In this document: positions 16,425 to 25,314 of the stretch, one piece after another
How positions within the stretch are numbered: position 1 is the stretch's first letter
How the letters are laid out: every line of letters starts with the position of its first letter
Source of the DNA: Chromobacterium amazonense
Lineage (GTDB): Bacteria > Pseudomonadota > Gammaproteobacteria > Burkholderiales > Chromobacteriaceae
Assembly (NCBI RefSeq): GCF_001855565.1
Contig: NZ_MKCR01000032.1
Span: 62,001 to 126,000 of the forward strand
Reading direction: 5' to 3'
Length of the DNA: 64,000 nt
Notes under the pieces: model-generated
The model's input: only the letters and a program-made list of their open reading frames with translations
What the model was told of the DNA's origin: nothing
The model's database searches: none
Made by a program: the position numbers and the translations under genes

Positions 16425-17327
16425 TTAACGTGGATTGGCGCGCCAAGCCTGCAGTTCATCCCACACCTGGGCGGCGTGCGCCTCGACGCCGGCTGGCGCG
16501 GGCGGCAGCGGCAGCCTGCATTCGCCGACAGCCAGGCCCAGGGCGCGCAGCATCGCCTTCACCGACATCGAGTACACCGAATCGTCGGTGTTGGAATAGG
16601 CATAGGACGGCATCAACGCGGCGTTGATGGCGCGGGCGCGGGCCACATCCCCTCGCTCGAAGGCGGCGATCATGGCGGCGAATTCAGGCCCGGTCCAGTG
16701 AGTGGATGTGCCGACCACGCCTACGGCGCCGACGGCCAGCAGGGGTAGGGTCAGCGCGTCGTCGCCGGAGTAGAGCTCGAAATGATCGCCGGCTTCGGCC
16801 ACCAAGCGGGCCGCGGCGGCCGGGTCGCCGGTGGCGTCTTTGAAGGCGACGATATTGTCTACTTCGCGGAATAGCCGGATCAGCACGTCGTGGCCGATGC
16901 GGCGGCCGGTGCGGCCGGGGACGTCGTAGATCATCACCGGCAGCCGGGTGGCGGCGGCTAGCGCGCGGAAGTGGGCCTCGATGCCGGCCTGCGGCGGGCG
17001 GTTGTAGTACGGAGAGACCAGGAACGCGCCGGCGGCGCCGGCCGCCTCGGCCCGGGCGGTCATCGCCAGCGCGTGGCGGGTGTCGTTGCTGCCGGTGCCT
17101 GCCAGCACAGGGATGGTCACTGCGTCGCTGACCGCGCGGATCAGGTCGAAGCGCTCGGCGTCGTCCAGCGTGGGCGCCTCGCCGGTGGTGGCGGCCAGCA
17201 CCAGCGCGTCGCTGCCGTTATCCGCCAGGTGGCGCGCCAGCGCGCGCGCCGCGTCGAGGTTGAGCCGGCCGTCGTCGTCGAACGGCGTCACCATCGCGGT
17301 CAGCACCTTGCCCCAGTGTTTTGCCAT
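16425..17327 (-). CDS. dapA: DapA-like dihydrodipicolinate synthase family aldolase
   Basis: A 300-residue TIM-barrel enzyme of the DHDPS/NAL family. In lysine synthesis DapA condenses pyruvate with aspartate semialdehyde. The Schiff-base lysine is in IVAFKDATGD, the catalytic tyrosine in SPYYNRPPQ and the threonine pair in ATTGEAPTLD. The wording (VLTAMVTPFDDDG, FKDATGD) looks to me closer to actinobacterial-type DapA than to the usual betaproteobacterial enzyme, so this may be a second, acquired copy or another family aldolase. It is the last gene of a minus-strand run with an LprI-like protein and an exporter. Confidence 0.8.
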   Translation of the reverse strand: MAKHWGKVLTAMVTPFDDDGRLNLDAARALARHLADNGSDALVLAATTGEAPTLDDAERFDLIRAVSDAVTIPVLAGTGSNDTRHALAMTARAEAAGAAGAFLVSPYYNRPPQAGIEAHFRALAAATRLPVMIYDVPGRTGRRIGHDVLIRLFREVDNIVAFKDATGDPAAAARLVAEAGDHFELYSGDDALTLPLLAVGAVGVVGTSTHWTGPEFAAMIAAFERGDVARARAINAALMPSYAYSNTDDSVYSMSVKAMLRALGLAVGECRLPLPPAPAGVEAHAAQVWDELQAWRANPR

Positions 17328-17404
17328 GTCAGCCCCTTTTTATTTTTGCGTGAAGACAGGCAGGGATGATACTCCTCGCCCCTGGGCGCGGGAACCCGCG
17401 GCGC

Positions 17405-17791
17405 TTACCAAAGCTTGGGATCCAGCTCCTTGATGCGCTGTTCGGTGCGCTCGATCTTGCAGTCGAGGAAGACGGCGTTGCGGATGCTGCCGTCGATGTA
17501 AATCTGGTACTTGGTGTTGCAATCGGCGTCGCGGAAAGCGATCCATTTGCGCTGCGCCTGGATCAGCAGCGCGGACGGTTTGTCCTTGGCGCCGCCCTGG
17601 GTTTCGTCGGCGCGCAGTTTCTGCAGCAGCGCGCGGTAGCGTTCGTTGAGCAGCTTGTCGCGGCCGTCGAACTGCTTTTGCTTGCAGTCGTTGATTTCCA
17701 GCGTGTTGTTGCCGTTCTGGCAGGGATCGTCTTCGGCCAGGGCGGCATGGCTGGCGAACAGCGCCAGCAGGGCGAGGAGGCAGGGCTTCAT
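17405..17791 (-). CDS. LprI-like (DUF1311) secreted protein
   Basis: A 128-residue exported protein: signal peptide MKPCLLALLALFASHAALAE with cleavage near residue 19, then a DUF1311 domain with the family cysteines (DPCQNG, INDCKQ, DADCNT, FLDCKI, four in two likely disulfides) and the block QRKWIAFRDADC. LprI of Mycobacterium is a lysozyme inhibitor; other DUF1311 proteins have no proven role. It acts in the periplasm. It lies 56 bases after the DMT transporter and 77 bases before dapA on the same strand. Confidence 0.8.
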   Translation of the reverse strand: MKPCLLALLALFASHAALAEDDPCQNGNNTLEINDCKQKQFDGRDKLLNERYRALLQKLRADETQGGAKDKPSALLIQAQRKWIAFRDADCNTKYQIYIDGSIRNAVFLDCKIERTEQRIKELDPKLW

Positions 17792-17847
17792 CGCGAAACT
17801 CCTTGTTGGGGTGAAGGCTTGCGATTATAGCCCGCCGGCACTGTAGT

Positions 17848-18714
17848 TCAGGCGCGCAGCCAGCCGGGCAGCAGGCGCTCCGCCGGCAAGGTGCCCAGCG
17901 CCGCGCCGCCCACGATCATGGCGATCGCGATGGCGGCGCTGCCGTTGAGCGCGGCTTGGCCGGAGGCGACCAGCATCAGCGTGGACAGCAGCGGGGTGGC
18001 GTTGCCCAGCGCGCCGGTCTGGCGCGGGTCGCCCAGCTGCATCGCGCGGTTCCAGCACAGGAAGGCGGCGCCCATGGGCAGCAGGCCCAGCACCGCGATG
18101 ATCAGCCATTGCATGGCGGAGGGATGGGCGGCCGGCTCGGTGGCGAAATGCAGGCCCAGGGCCAGCAGGCCGGAGGCGAAGCAGTAGCCGCCGACCGCGT
18201 TGTCGGAGCTGGCCGGCAGGCGGCGGGTGAACAGGCTGTAAGTGGCCCACACCACGGCGGCGCCCAGCGCCATCAAATAACCGGGCAGAGCATCCACAGA
18301 AAGTGACAACTTGCCGCCGGTGACGATCAGCGCCGCGCCGGCGAAGCCGATCAGGCTGCCCAGGATGTGATTGGCGCCGAGGCGGGTGCCGGGCAGCAGC
18401 AGCGGCGACAGCAGCACCATCAGCAGCGGCCAGACGTAGCTGAGCACGGTGGCTTCCATCACCGGCGCCAGGCGGTAGGCGTTGAACAGGAAAAAGTAGA
18501 AACCGAAGATGCCGTACACGCCGTTGGCGAACACTTTAAGCGGCACTTTCCATTCTCCGGCGCGGCGCACGGTCAGCAAGCTGCCGAGGATCAGGCCCAC
18601 GCCGGCGACGAAGAACGGCGGCAAGCTGTGGGTGAGCGCGCTGAGCGTGGCCACGGAGGCCCACATGGCGATGGCGGCAAACGCGTAAAGCATCGGCTTG
18701 TTCATGATTGTCAT
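17848..18714 (-). CDS. EamA/DMT-family exporter, YddG-like
   Basis: A 288-residue inner-membrane transporter with about ten hydrophobic helices and the two EamA repeats (around residues 5-130 and 145-280). The pattern of the first half (MWASVATLSALTHSLPPFFV and VYGIFGFYFFLFNAYRLAP) resembles the YddG branch, which exports aromatic amino acids in E. coli. That substrate is inference. Start choices are 18714 or the ATG nine bases on (MNKPMLYA). An inverted repeat with GATGTAA/TTACATC lies 41 bases upstream and may be its operator. Confidence 0.82.
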   Translation of the reverse strand: MTIMNKPMLYAFAAIAMWASVATLSALTHSLPPFFVAGVGLILGSLLTVRRAGEWKVPLKVFANGVYGIFGFYFFLFNAYRLAPVMEATVLSYVWPLLMVLLSPLLLPGTRLGANHILGSLIGFAGAALIVTGGKLSLSVDALPGYLMALGAAVVWATYSLFTRRLPASSDNAVGGYCFASGLLALGLHFATEPAAHPSAMQWLIIAVLGLLPMGAAFLCWNRAMQLGDPRQTGALGNATPLLSTLMLVASGQAALNGSAAIAIAMIVGGAALGTLPAERLLPGWLRA

Positions 18715-18754
18715 CCAGCGAAATTATTTTATATGGAGATATTTTACGCGGAAC

Positions 18755-18781
18755 GATGTAATGTAAACCAGTTGTTACATC
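18755..18781 (-). promoter_or_regulatory. Candidate operator upstream of the DMT exporter
   Basis: GATGTAA (18755-18761) and TTACATC (18775-18781) form a perfect 7-bp inverted repeat with 13 bases between. It lies just upstream of an AT-rich minus-strand promoter region containing TATAAAAT near 18729-18736. ATGTAAC/GTTACAT-like dyads are typical of GntR-type regulators; the regulator is not adjacent. Confidence 0.35.
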
Positions 18782-19100
18782 AAGCCGGCATCATTTCCGT
18801 TCCGGGCATAACGGCAAGCATTGACGATGCGTTGCGTCAGGTAGGGAAATGGATTGTGTCGCTCCTGCCAGTCCGGTTTTGGGCTGGGCGGCTGATGGGC
18901 ATGCAAAGCCATTCGCTCATGTTCGGACGGCGCGCTTGCGCGCTGGGCAAAGCCGCGTCCAGGCAGCCGGATTGATCTGTGTCAGGCACTGGCCATTCGG
19001 GCTGGCGGAGCGCTTGCGGCCGGTGAATAGGTCTACTGTATTGAAGCATGGGTTGCGCGCGATCCTGCGTCGCAGCCGCCAATAATGCGGGAGGCAGACC
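18782..19100. other. Intergenic region without a recognisable gene
   Basis: About 320 bases between the divergent DMT exporter and alcohol dehydrogenase. Short open frames on both strands show no familiar protein. A GCGCGC-TT-GCGCGC palindrome lies near 18930-18943. The ribosome site of the dehydrogenase (GGGAGG) closes the region. Confidence 0.5.
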
Positions 19101-20177
19101 ATGAGCAGCATGAAGGCAACGGTATTCGTCGGACCCGGCAGGGTAGAGCTGAGGGAGAAGCCGATTCCAGCGGTCGGTCCCGGCGACGCGCTGGTGAAAA
19201 TCACCACCACCACCATCTGCGGCACCGACGTGCACATCCTGAAAGGCGAGTATCCGGTGGCGTCCGGCTTGACCATAGGCCATGAGCCGGTGGGCGTGAT
19301 CGAGAAGCTGGGCGCCAACGTCAAAGGTTATCGAGAAGGGCAGCGGGTGATCGCGGGAGCGATTTGTCCCAGCTTCACTTCTTATGGCTGCCAGGACGGC
19401 TATCCATCGCAGGATGGCGGCTGCGAATGCCATGGCTACAAGCCCATGGGCGGCTGGCGCTTCGGCAATACCATAGACGGCACCCAGGCCGAGTACGTGC
19501 TGGTGCCGGACGCACAGGCGAACCTGGCGCCGATTCCGGACGGGCTAAGCGACGAGCAGGTGCTGATGTGTCCGGACATCATGTCCACCGGCTTCGCCGG
19601 CGCGGAGGCGGCCAATATCAGGATAGGCGACGTGGTGGTGGTGTTCGCGCAGGGACCGATAGGCTTGTGCGCGGTGGCCGGCGCGCGTTTGCGCGGCGCG
19701 TCTTGCATCATCGCGGTGGATGGCCTGGACGAGCGGCTGGGCATATCGCGCCAGTTGGGCGCGGATGTGACGCTGAATTTCCGCCAGGTGGATGTGGTAT
19801 CGGAAATCATGAAGCTGACCGGCGGCCGCGGCGTCGACGCCTCCATCGAGGCATTGGGCACCCAGGGCACGTTCGAGTCGGCGCTGCGCGTGCTGAAGCC
19901 GGGCGGGACCTTGTCCAGCCTGGGGGTTTACTCCACCGATCTGAAGATTCCGCTGGACGCGTTCAATGCCGGCCTGGGCGACAAGCGCATCGTGTCCTCG
20001 CTATGCCCCGGCGGCAAGGAGAGGATGCGGCGGCTGATGAACGTGCTGGAGAGCCAGCGGCTGGACCTGTCGCCGCTGGTCACGCATCGCTACAAGCTGG
20101 ACCAGATCGTCGAAGCCTACGACTTGTTCTCGCATCAGCGCGACGGCGTGCTGAAGGTGGCGATCCAGCTTTTTTAG
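19101..20177 (+). CDS. Zinc-dependent secondary alcohol dehydrogenase (MDR family)
   Basis: A 358-residue medium-chain dehydrogenase/reductase that interconverts alcohols and ketones or aldehydes with NAD(P)H. Catalytic zinc ligands are C40 (ICGTDVH), H61 (GHEPVG) and probably the aspartate in MCPDIMSTGF. The classical structural-zinc cysteine set is absent; instead there is an unusual cysteine-rich insert around residues 92-114. The Rossmann part has VVVVFAQGPIGLCAVAGA. The overall pattern (GGWRFGN, SSLCPGGKERM, LVTHRY) follows the Clostridium/Thermoanaerobacter isopropanol dehydrogenase group. GGGAGG lies upstream of the ATG. It ends 18 bases from the convergent cupin gene. Confidence 0.88.
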   Translation: MSSMKATVFVGPGRVELREKPIPAVGPGDALVKITTTTICGTDVHILKGEYPVASGLTIGHEPVGVIEKLGANVKGYREGQRVIAGAICPSFTSYGCQDGYPSQDGGCECHGYKPMGGWRFGNTIDGTQAEYVLVPDAQANLAPIPDGLSDEQVLMCPDIMSTGFAGAEAANIRIGDVVVVFAQGPIGLCAVAGARLRGASCIIAVDGLDERLGISRQLGADVTLNFRQVDVVSEIMKLTGGRGVDASIEALGTQGTFESALRVLKPGGTLSSLGVYSTDLKIPLDAFNAGLGDKRIVSSLCPGGKERMRRLMNVLESQRLDLSPLVTHRYKLDQIVEAYDLFSHQRDGVLKVAIQLF

Positions 20178-20195
20178 CCCGCTTCTCCTGCCGGA

Positions 20196-20546
20196 TCAGC
20201 CAGTCTGGCCCGGCTCCAGCAGCTCCACGCCATCGGTCTCCGACAGGGTCAGATAGACGGTGGCTTGCAGCGCTTCCACTGTGTGCGGGACATGGGCGTC
20301 GATGAACAGATGGTCGCCCTTGTTCAGCACATGTTCGCCCACCTTCAGCTTGCCGGCGGTCACGAACACCTGTTCCGTACCTGGGTGTTGGTGCAAGGGC
20401 AGCTTGGCCCCTTTGGCCAGCTTCAGCAACGCCGATCCGCCTCCGTCCGGATTTCTGCGCAGCCAGACGAAATCTGCGCCGGGGTAGGGGGTGGGGCTCC
20501 AGTGCCAGTCGGATGAAGACGTCAGGATGGGGGCGGTATTGTCCAT
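20196..20546 (-). CDS. Small cupin-domain protein
   Basis: A 116-residue single-domain cupin. The two metal-binding motifs are visible as LPLHQHPGTEQVFVTAG (motif 1, histidines 52 and 54 and the glutamate after them) and GDHLFIDAHVPHTVEA (motif 2). Such proteins are often metal-dependent enzymes or sensors; the substrate cannot be inferred. No signal peptide. It is convergent with the alcohol dehydrogenase and stands alone. Confidence 0.8.
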   Translation of the reverse strand: MDNTAPILTSSSDWHWSPTPYPGADFVWLRRNPDGGGSALLKLAKGAKLPLHQHPGTEQVFVTAGKLKVGEHVLNKGDHLFIDAHVPHTVEALQATVYLTLSETDGVELLEPGQTG

Positions 20547-20700
20547 GGGCTTGGTTTTCCGGGTGATGACAGGGCGGGCATGACGCGTCGGCGGGCCGGA
20601 TGATGCCGGGATGCGCGCGGCTCGCGTGAATGCCTGACGGCATTATCTCACGGATGGCGCCGGAAATTGTCAGCGGCAGGCCGGGCGGACAGGGGAAAGA

Positions 20701-20730
20701 GAAAAAGGGATGCCTTGGCATCCCTTTTTC
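20701..20730 (-). terminator. Terminator of the methylcitrate operon
   Basis: AAAAAGGGATGCC (20702-20714) and GGCATCCCTTTTT (20717-20729) are perfect complements with an AT-rich foot on both sides. It lies 131 bases beyond the prpF stop in the minus direction. The rest of the 314-base gap (20547-20860) shows no gene. Confidence 0.85.
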
Positions 20731-20860
20731 GGTGGCGTGTGTTTTGCGTCGCGAACAAAGCTTCATTAGAGGGGCTGAGCCAGGGCGCGCCGACGCAGAC
20801 AGCACACGTTGTACGGCAAGAAGTCGCAACACAGGATCAGGGAGCGCGGCTCTTATGCTC

Positions 20861-22051
20861 TTATAGTGCGTCCGCGGGCACGCGCACCCAGCCCTCCATC
20901 AAGACGCGGGCGCTGCGGCTCATGATGGCCTTGGTCACGGTCCATTCGCCATTGACCAATTTGGCTTCCGCCCCCACGCGCAGGGTGCCGGACGGGTGGC
21001 CGAAACGAACGGCCTGGCGTTTGCAGCCGCCCGCCGCCAGATTCACCAGGGTGCCGGGCACGGCTGCGGCGGCGCCGATGGCCACGGCCGCGGTGCCCAT
21101 CATCGCATGGTGCAGCTTGCTCATGGACATGGCGCGCGCCAGCACATCGATGTCCGTGGCTTTGACCCGCTTGCCGCTGGATGCGGTGTAGTCGGAAGGC
21201 GGCGCAACGAAAGCGATCTTGGGCGTGTGCTGGCGGCTGGCGATCTGGTCCAGGTTCTGGATCAGCCCCATCTTCAGCGCGCCATAGGCGCGTATGGTTT
21301 CCAAGCGCGTCAGCGCGGCGTGATCGGCATTGATGGCATCCTGCAATTCCGTGCCGGTGTAGCCGATGTCGGCGGCGTTGACGAAGATGGTGGGGATGCC
21401 GGCATTGATCAGCGTGGCCGGGAAGCTGCCCACGCCGGGCACGTCCAGATGGTCCACCAGCTTGCCGGTGGGGAACATGGCTCCGCCGTCACCTTCCCCC
21501 TCGTCGGCGGGGTCGAGAAATTCCAGTTGCACCTCGGCGGCGGGGAAGGTCACGCCATCGAGTTCAAAGTCGCCGGTTTCCTGCACTTGGCCGCCGGAGA
21601 TAGGCACATGCGCGATGATGGTTTTGCCGATATTGGCCTGCCAGATGCGCACGGTGCAGAAGCCGTCTGCCGGGATGCGCGCCGGGTCGATCAGACCGCT
21701 GGCGATCGCAAAAGGCCCGACCGCAGCGGACAGGTTGCCGCAGTTGCCGGTCCAGTCGACGAAGGCCTTGTCGATGCTGACCTGGCCGAACAGATAATCG
21801 ACATCGTGATCTTGCCGCGCCGACTTGGACACGATGACGGTCTTGCTGGTGCTGGACGTGGCGCCGCCCATGCCGTCTATCTGCTTGCCGTACGGGTCCG
21901 GGCTGCCGATGACGCGCAAGAGCAGCCTGTCGCGCGCCGCGCCGGGCTGGCGGGCCGTCTCCGGCAGGTCTTGCAGCCGGAAGAATACGCCCTTGCTGGT
22001 GCCGCCGCGCATATAGGAGGCGGGGATGCGGATTTGTTTGGAGTCAGTCAT
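20861..22051 (-). CDS. prpF: 2-methylaconitate cis-trans isomerase PrpF
   Basis: A 396-residue protein of the PrpF family (diaminopimelate-epimerase-like fold). In the AcnD-type methylcitrate cycle it isomerises the 2-methylaconitate made by AcnD so that hydration can complete. The N-terminal block IPASYMRGGTSKGVFF and the VDWTGNCGNLSAAVGPFAI segment, with the conserved cysteine, are characteristic. It begins 24 bases after acnD, and the AcnD+PrpF pairing is exactly what is expected when PrpD is absent. Confidence 0.95.
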   Translation of the reverse strand: MTDSKQIRIPASYMRGGTSKGVFFRLQDLPETARQPGAARDRLLLRVIGSPDPYGKQIDGMGGATSSTSKTVIVSKSARQDHDVDYLFGQVSIDKAFVDWTGNCGNLSAAVGPFAIASGLIDPARIPADGFCTVRIWQANIGKTIIAHVPISGGQVQETGDFELDGVTFPAAEVQLEFLDPADEGEGDGGAMFPTGKLVDHLDVPGVGSFPATLINAGIPTIFVNAADIGYTGTELQDAINADHAALTRLETIRAYGALKMGLIQNLDQIASRQHTPKIAFVAPPSDYTASSGKRVKATDIDVLARAMSMSKLHHAMMGTAAVAIGAAAAVPGTLVNLAAGGCKRQAVRFGHPSGTLRVGAEAKLVNGEWTVTKAIMSRSARVLMEGWVRVPADAL

Positions 22052-22075
22052 GTATTTATCCTGTGTTACCCGCTG

Positions 22076-24679
22076 TCAGACGCGCGCCGCTTCCAGGAAA
22101 TCCTGAGCAAAGCGCTGCAGCACGCCGCCTGCCTCGTAAATCGACACTTCTTCCGCCGTATCCAGCCTACAGGTCACCGGAACCTGCGCGGTCTCGCCGC
22201 CGCGGTGGTGGATCACCAGCGTCAGGTCGGCGCGCGGCCGGCGCTGGCCGATCACGTCGTAGGTCTCGGTGCCGTCCAGCTGCAGCGTCTTGCGGTTGAC
22301 GCCAGGCTTGAACTCCAGCGGCAGCACGCCCATTCCAATCAAGTTGGTCCGGTGGATGCGCTCGAAACCTTCGGCGACGATGGCCTCGACGCCGGCCAGC
22401 CGCACGCCCTTGGCCGCCCAGTCGCGCGAGCTGCCCTGGCCGTAGTCGGCGCCGGCGACGATGATCAGCGGCTGCTTGCGGTCCATATAGGTTTCGATGG
22501 CTTCCCACATCCGCATCACCTTGCCGTCCGGCTCCACCCGGGCCAGCGAGCCTTTCTTCACCTCGCCGTCTACCACTGCCATCTCGTTCACCAGCTGCGG
22601 ATTGGCAAAGGTGGCGCGCTGCGCGGTCAGGTGGTCGCCGCGGTGGGTGGCGTAGGAATTGAAGTCTTCCTCCGGCAAACCCATCTTGGCCAAGTATTCT
22701 CCGGCGGCGGAGTCCGGCAGGATGGCGTTGGACGGCGACAGGTGGTCGGTGGTGATATTGTCCGGCAGCAGCGCTAGCGGGCGCATGCCCTTGAGCGTGC
22801 GCGCGCCGGCTAGCGCGCCTTCCCAGTAAGGCGGGCGGCGGATGTAGGTGCTCTGCGGCCGCCAGGCGTACAAGGGGCTGGCCTTGGCGCTGTTGTCGCG
22901 ATGGATGGCGAACATCGGCTCGTAGACCTGGCGGAACTGTTCCGGTTTGACGGACTGCTTCAGCACGGCGTCGATTTCTTCGTCGCTGGGCCAAATGTCT
23001 TTTAGACGGATTTCCTTGCCGTCTACTACGCCCAATACGTCTTTTTCGATGTCGAAGCGCATGGTGCCGGCGATGGCGTAGGCGATCACCAGCGGCGGGG
23101 AGGCGAGGAAGGCTTGCTTGGCGTAGGGGTGGATGCGGCCGTCGAAGTTGCGGTTGCCGGACAGCACCGCGGTCGCGTACAGATCGCGGTCTATGATTTC
23201 CTGCTGGATTTTCGGGTCCAGCGCGCCGGACATGCCGTTGCAGGTGGTGCAGGCGAAGGCGACGATGCCGAAGCCCAGCTTCTCCAGTTCGGACAGCAGG
23301 CCGGCTTCCTTCAGATACAGCTCCACCGCTTTGGAGCCGGGCGCCAGCGAAGACTTGACCCATGGCTTTCGCACGAGGCCCAGACGGTTGGCATTGCGCG
23401 CCAGCAGGCCGGCGGCGATCACGTTGCGCGGGTTGCTGGTGTTGGTGCAGCTGGTGATGGCGGCGATGATGACCGCGCCGTCCGGCAGCAGGCCCTGCGC
23501 TTCTTGCGCGCGGGCTTCGGCGAGGTTGCCGGCGATGCCGCGTTCGGCCAGGGCCGACACCGGCAGCCGCTTGTGCGGATTCGATGGGCCGGCCAGGTTG
23601 CGGGCGACGGTGGAGAGATCAAACTTCAGCACGCGCTCGTATTCGGCGGTCTTCAGGCTGTCCGCCCACAGGCCGGCGGTCTTGGCGTAGGCTTCCACCA
23701 GCTTGACTTGCTGATCGCTGCGGCCGGTCAGTTTCAAATAATCGATGGTTTGCGCATCGATGAAGAACAGCGCGGCGGTCGCGCCGTACTCGGGGGCCAT
23801 GTTCGAGATGGTGGCGCGGTCGCCCAGGGTCAGCGCCGCCGCGCCTTCGCCGTAAAACTCCAGGTAGGCGCCGACGACCTTCTGCTGGCGCAGGAATTCG
23901 GTCAGCGCCAGCACCACGTCGGTGGCGGTGATGCCGGCCGCCGGCCTGCCGGACAGCTCGACGCCGACGATGTCCGGCAGCCGCATCCACGAGGCGCGGC
24001 CCAGCATCACGTTTTCCGCCTCCAGACCGCCGACGCCGACGGCGATCACGCCCAGCGCGTCCACGTGCGGCGTGTGGCTGTCGGTGCCGACGCAGGTGTC
24101 GGGGTAGGCTACGCCTTGGTCGGCGTGGATCACCGGGCTCATCTTCTCCAGGTTGATCTGGTGCATGATGCCGTTGCCGGCCGGGATCACGTCCACATTG
24201 TCGAAGGCGGACTTGGTCCACTCGATGAAGTGGAAGCGGTCCTCGTTGCGGCGGTCTTCGATGGCGCGGTTTTTCTCGAAAGCCTGCGGGGCGAAGCCGC
24301 CGCATTCCACCGCCAGCGAGTGGTCGACGATCAATTGCACCGGCACCACCGGATTGACCTGGGACGGGTCGCCGCCTTGGTCGGCGATGGCGTCGCGCAG
24401 GCCGGCCAGGTCCACCAGCGCGGTCTGGCCCAGGATGTCGTGGCAGACCACGCGCGCCGGGAACCACGGAAAGTCGCGCTCGCGCTTACGGTAGACGATC
24501 TGTTCCAGGCATTCGGCCAGCATGGCCGGATCGCAGCGGCGAACCAGGTTCTCGGCGTGGATGCGGCCGGTATAGGGAAGTTTGTCCCAGGCGCCGGGCT
24601 GGATGGCTTCCACGGCGGCGCGGGCGTCGAAATAGTCTAGCCCGGTGCCGGGCAGGGCGGTGCGGTATTGGAGGTTCAT
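22076..24679 (-). CDS. acnD: Fe/S-dependent 2-methylisocitrate dehydratase AcnD
   Basis: An 867-residue aconitase-family enzyme that dehydrates 2-methylcitrate in propionyl-CoA breakdown. Cluster cysteines are C411 (TSCTNTSNP), C477 and C480 (ACTTCNG). The start MNLQYRTALPGTGLDYFDAR and the swivel-domain block GADYGQGSSRDWAAKG are typical of AcnD rather than of AcnA. It sits between a small glycolipid-binding-like protein gene and prpF, in the prp operon. This enzyme with PrpF replaces PrpD. Confidence 0.96.
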   Translation of the reverse strand: MNLQYRTALPGTGLDYFDARAAVEAIQPGAWDKLPYTGRIHAENLVRRCDPAMLAECLEQIVYRKRERDFPWFPARVVCHDILGQTALVDLAGLRDAIADQGGDPSQVNPVVPVQLIVDHSLAVECGGFAPQAFEKNRAIEDRRNEDRFHFIEWTKSAFDNVDVIPAGNGIMHQINLEKMSPVIHADQGVAYPDTCVGTDSHTPHVDALGVIAVGVGGLEAENVMLGRASWMRLPDIVGVELSGRPAAGITATDVVLALTEFLRQQKVVGAYLEFYGEGAAALTLGDRATISNMAPEYGATAALFFIDAQTIDYLKLTGRSDQQVKLVEAYAKTAGLWADSLKTAEYERVLKFDLSTVARNLAGPSNPHKRLPVSALAERGIAGNLAEARAQEAQGLLPDGAVIIAAITSCTNTSNPRNVIAAGLLARNANRLGLVRKPWVKSSLAPGSKAVELYLKEAGLLSELEKLGFGIVAFACTTCNGMSGALDPKIQQEIIDRDLYATAVLSGNRNFDGRIHPYAKQAFLASPPLVIAYAIAGTMRFDIEKDVLGVVDGKEIRLKDIWPSDEEIDAVLKQSVKPEQFRQVYEPMFAIHRDNSAKASPLYAWRPQSTYIRRPPYWEGALAGARTLKGMRPLALLPDNITTDHLSPSNAILPDSAAGEYLAKMGLPEEDFNSYATHRGDHLTAQRATFANPQLVNEMAVVDGEVKKGSLARVEPDGKVMRMWEAIETYMDRKQPLIIVAGADYGQGSSRDWAAKGVRLAGVEAIVAEGFERIHRTNLIGMGVLPLEFKPGVNRKTLQLDGTETYDVIGQRRPRADLTLVIHHRGGETAQVPVTCRLDTAEEVSIYEAGGVLQRFAQDFLEAARV

Positions 24680-24692
24680 GTCTGTCTTTCGC

Positions 24693-25259
24693 TCAGTCGC
24701 GGCCGCTGTCGGGCAGCCGTTGCAGAAAGTCGCTGTAATGCAGGGTGAAGCCTTGCTCGTCGACGAGGATGTCGGCGGCGAAGCCGGGGGATTCGTAGCG
24801 GTAGCAGGGCATGCCGTCGTGGTCCGGCAGGCGGGTGTAGCGCTGCGGGCAGATGGCCGGCGTCAATGACGGCAGGCGCACGAACAGCATAGACAGCTCG
24901 ACGCTGTCGCCGATGCCCAGTTTCAAGCGGCGGATGGGGAAGGCGTTGGTCAGGCCGCAGGACTGCAGGTCCAGCTCCTGGCAGCCATCCCAGGTCGGCT
25001 GCGCCTGGCCGTTGATCAGCCAGCGGCCGCTTTCTGTGTGCTGCAGCGTCAGTTGACTGGGTTCGGGCGCGGAAACATCGATGTGGGCATGGCTGAGCCT
25101 GCCGTGGTGGTCCAGCTGCATCCGGTAACGCAGGCTGGCGCCGCTGTCGGCATGCAGCAGGCTGCCGCTGGCGGACAATGAGAGGCCGGCGCCGGTTTCG
25201 ATTTCCGCCTGCTCCAGTCCCGGGCAGTCCAGGCGCTGCCAGAACAACATTTGCTTCAT
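24693..25259 (-). CDS. Putative glycolipid-binding domain protein (DUF1089-like) in the prp operon
   Basis: A 188-residue soluble protein that I match to the putative glycolipid-binding family (PF06475, formerly DUF1089) by its start (MLFWQRLDCPGLEQAEIE), the block GRWLINGQAQPTWDGCQELDLQ and the end RYESPGFAADILVDEQGFTLHYSDFLQRL. The family's role is unproven; a distant Pseudomonas structure suggests binding of a hydrophobic ligand. It lies between prpC and acnD with 13 bases to acnD, so it is expressed with propionate catabolism. A role in that pathway is inference. Confidence 0.72.
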   Translation of the reverse strand: MKQMLFWQRLDCPGLEQAEIETGAGLSLSASGSLLHADSGASLRYRMQLDHHGRLSHAHIDVSAPEPSQLTLQHTESGRWLINGQAQPTWDGCQELDLQSCGLTNAFPIRRLKLGIGDSVELSMLFVRLPSLTPAICPQRYTRLPDHDGMPCYRYESPGFAADILVDEQGFTLHYSDFLQRLPDSGRD

Positions 25260-25314
25260 TTACTGCTCCAGTATGGCCGACGCGGCCGGGCGGCCGCGTC
25301 GCTTGCTGCTTGCC

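Noticed and set aside
23114..24640. A 508-codon plus-strand frame opposite acnD
   Set aside because: Shadow of third-position GC bias in acnD; no family resemblance.
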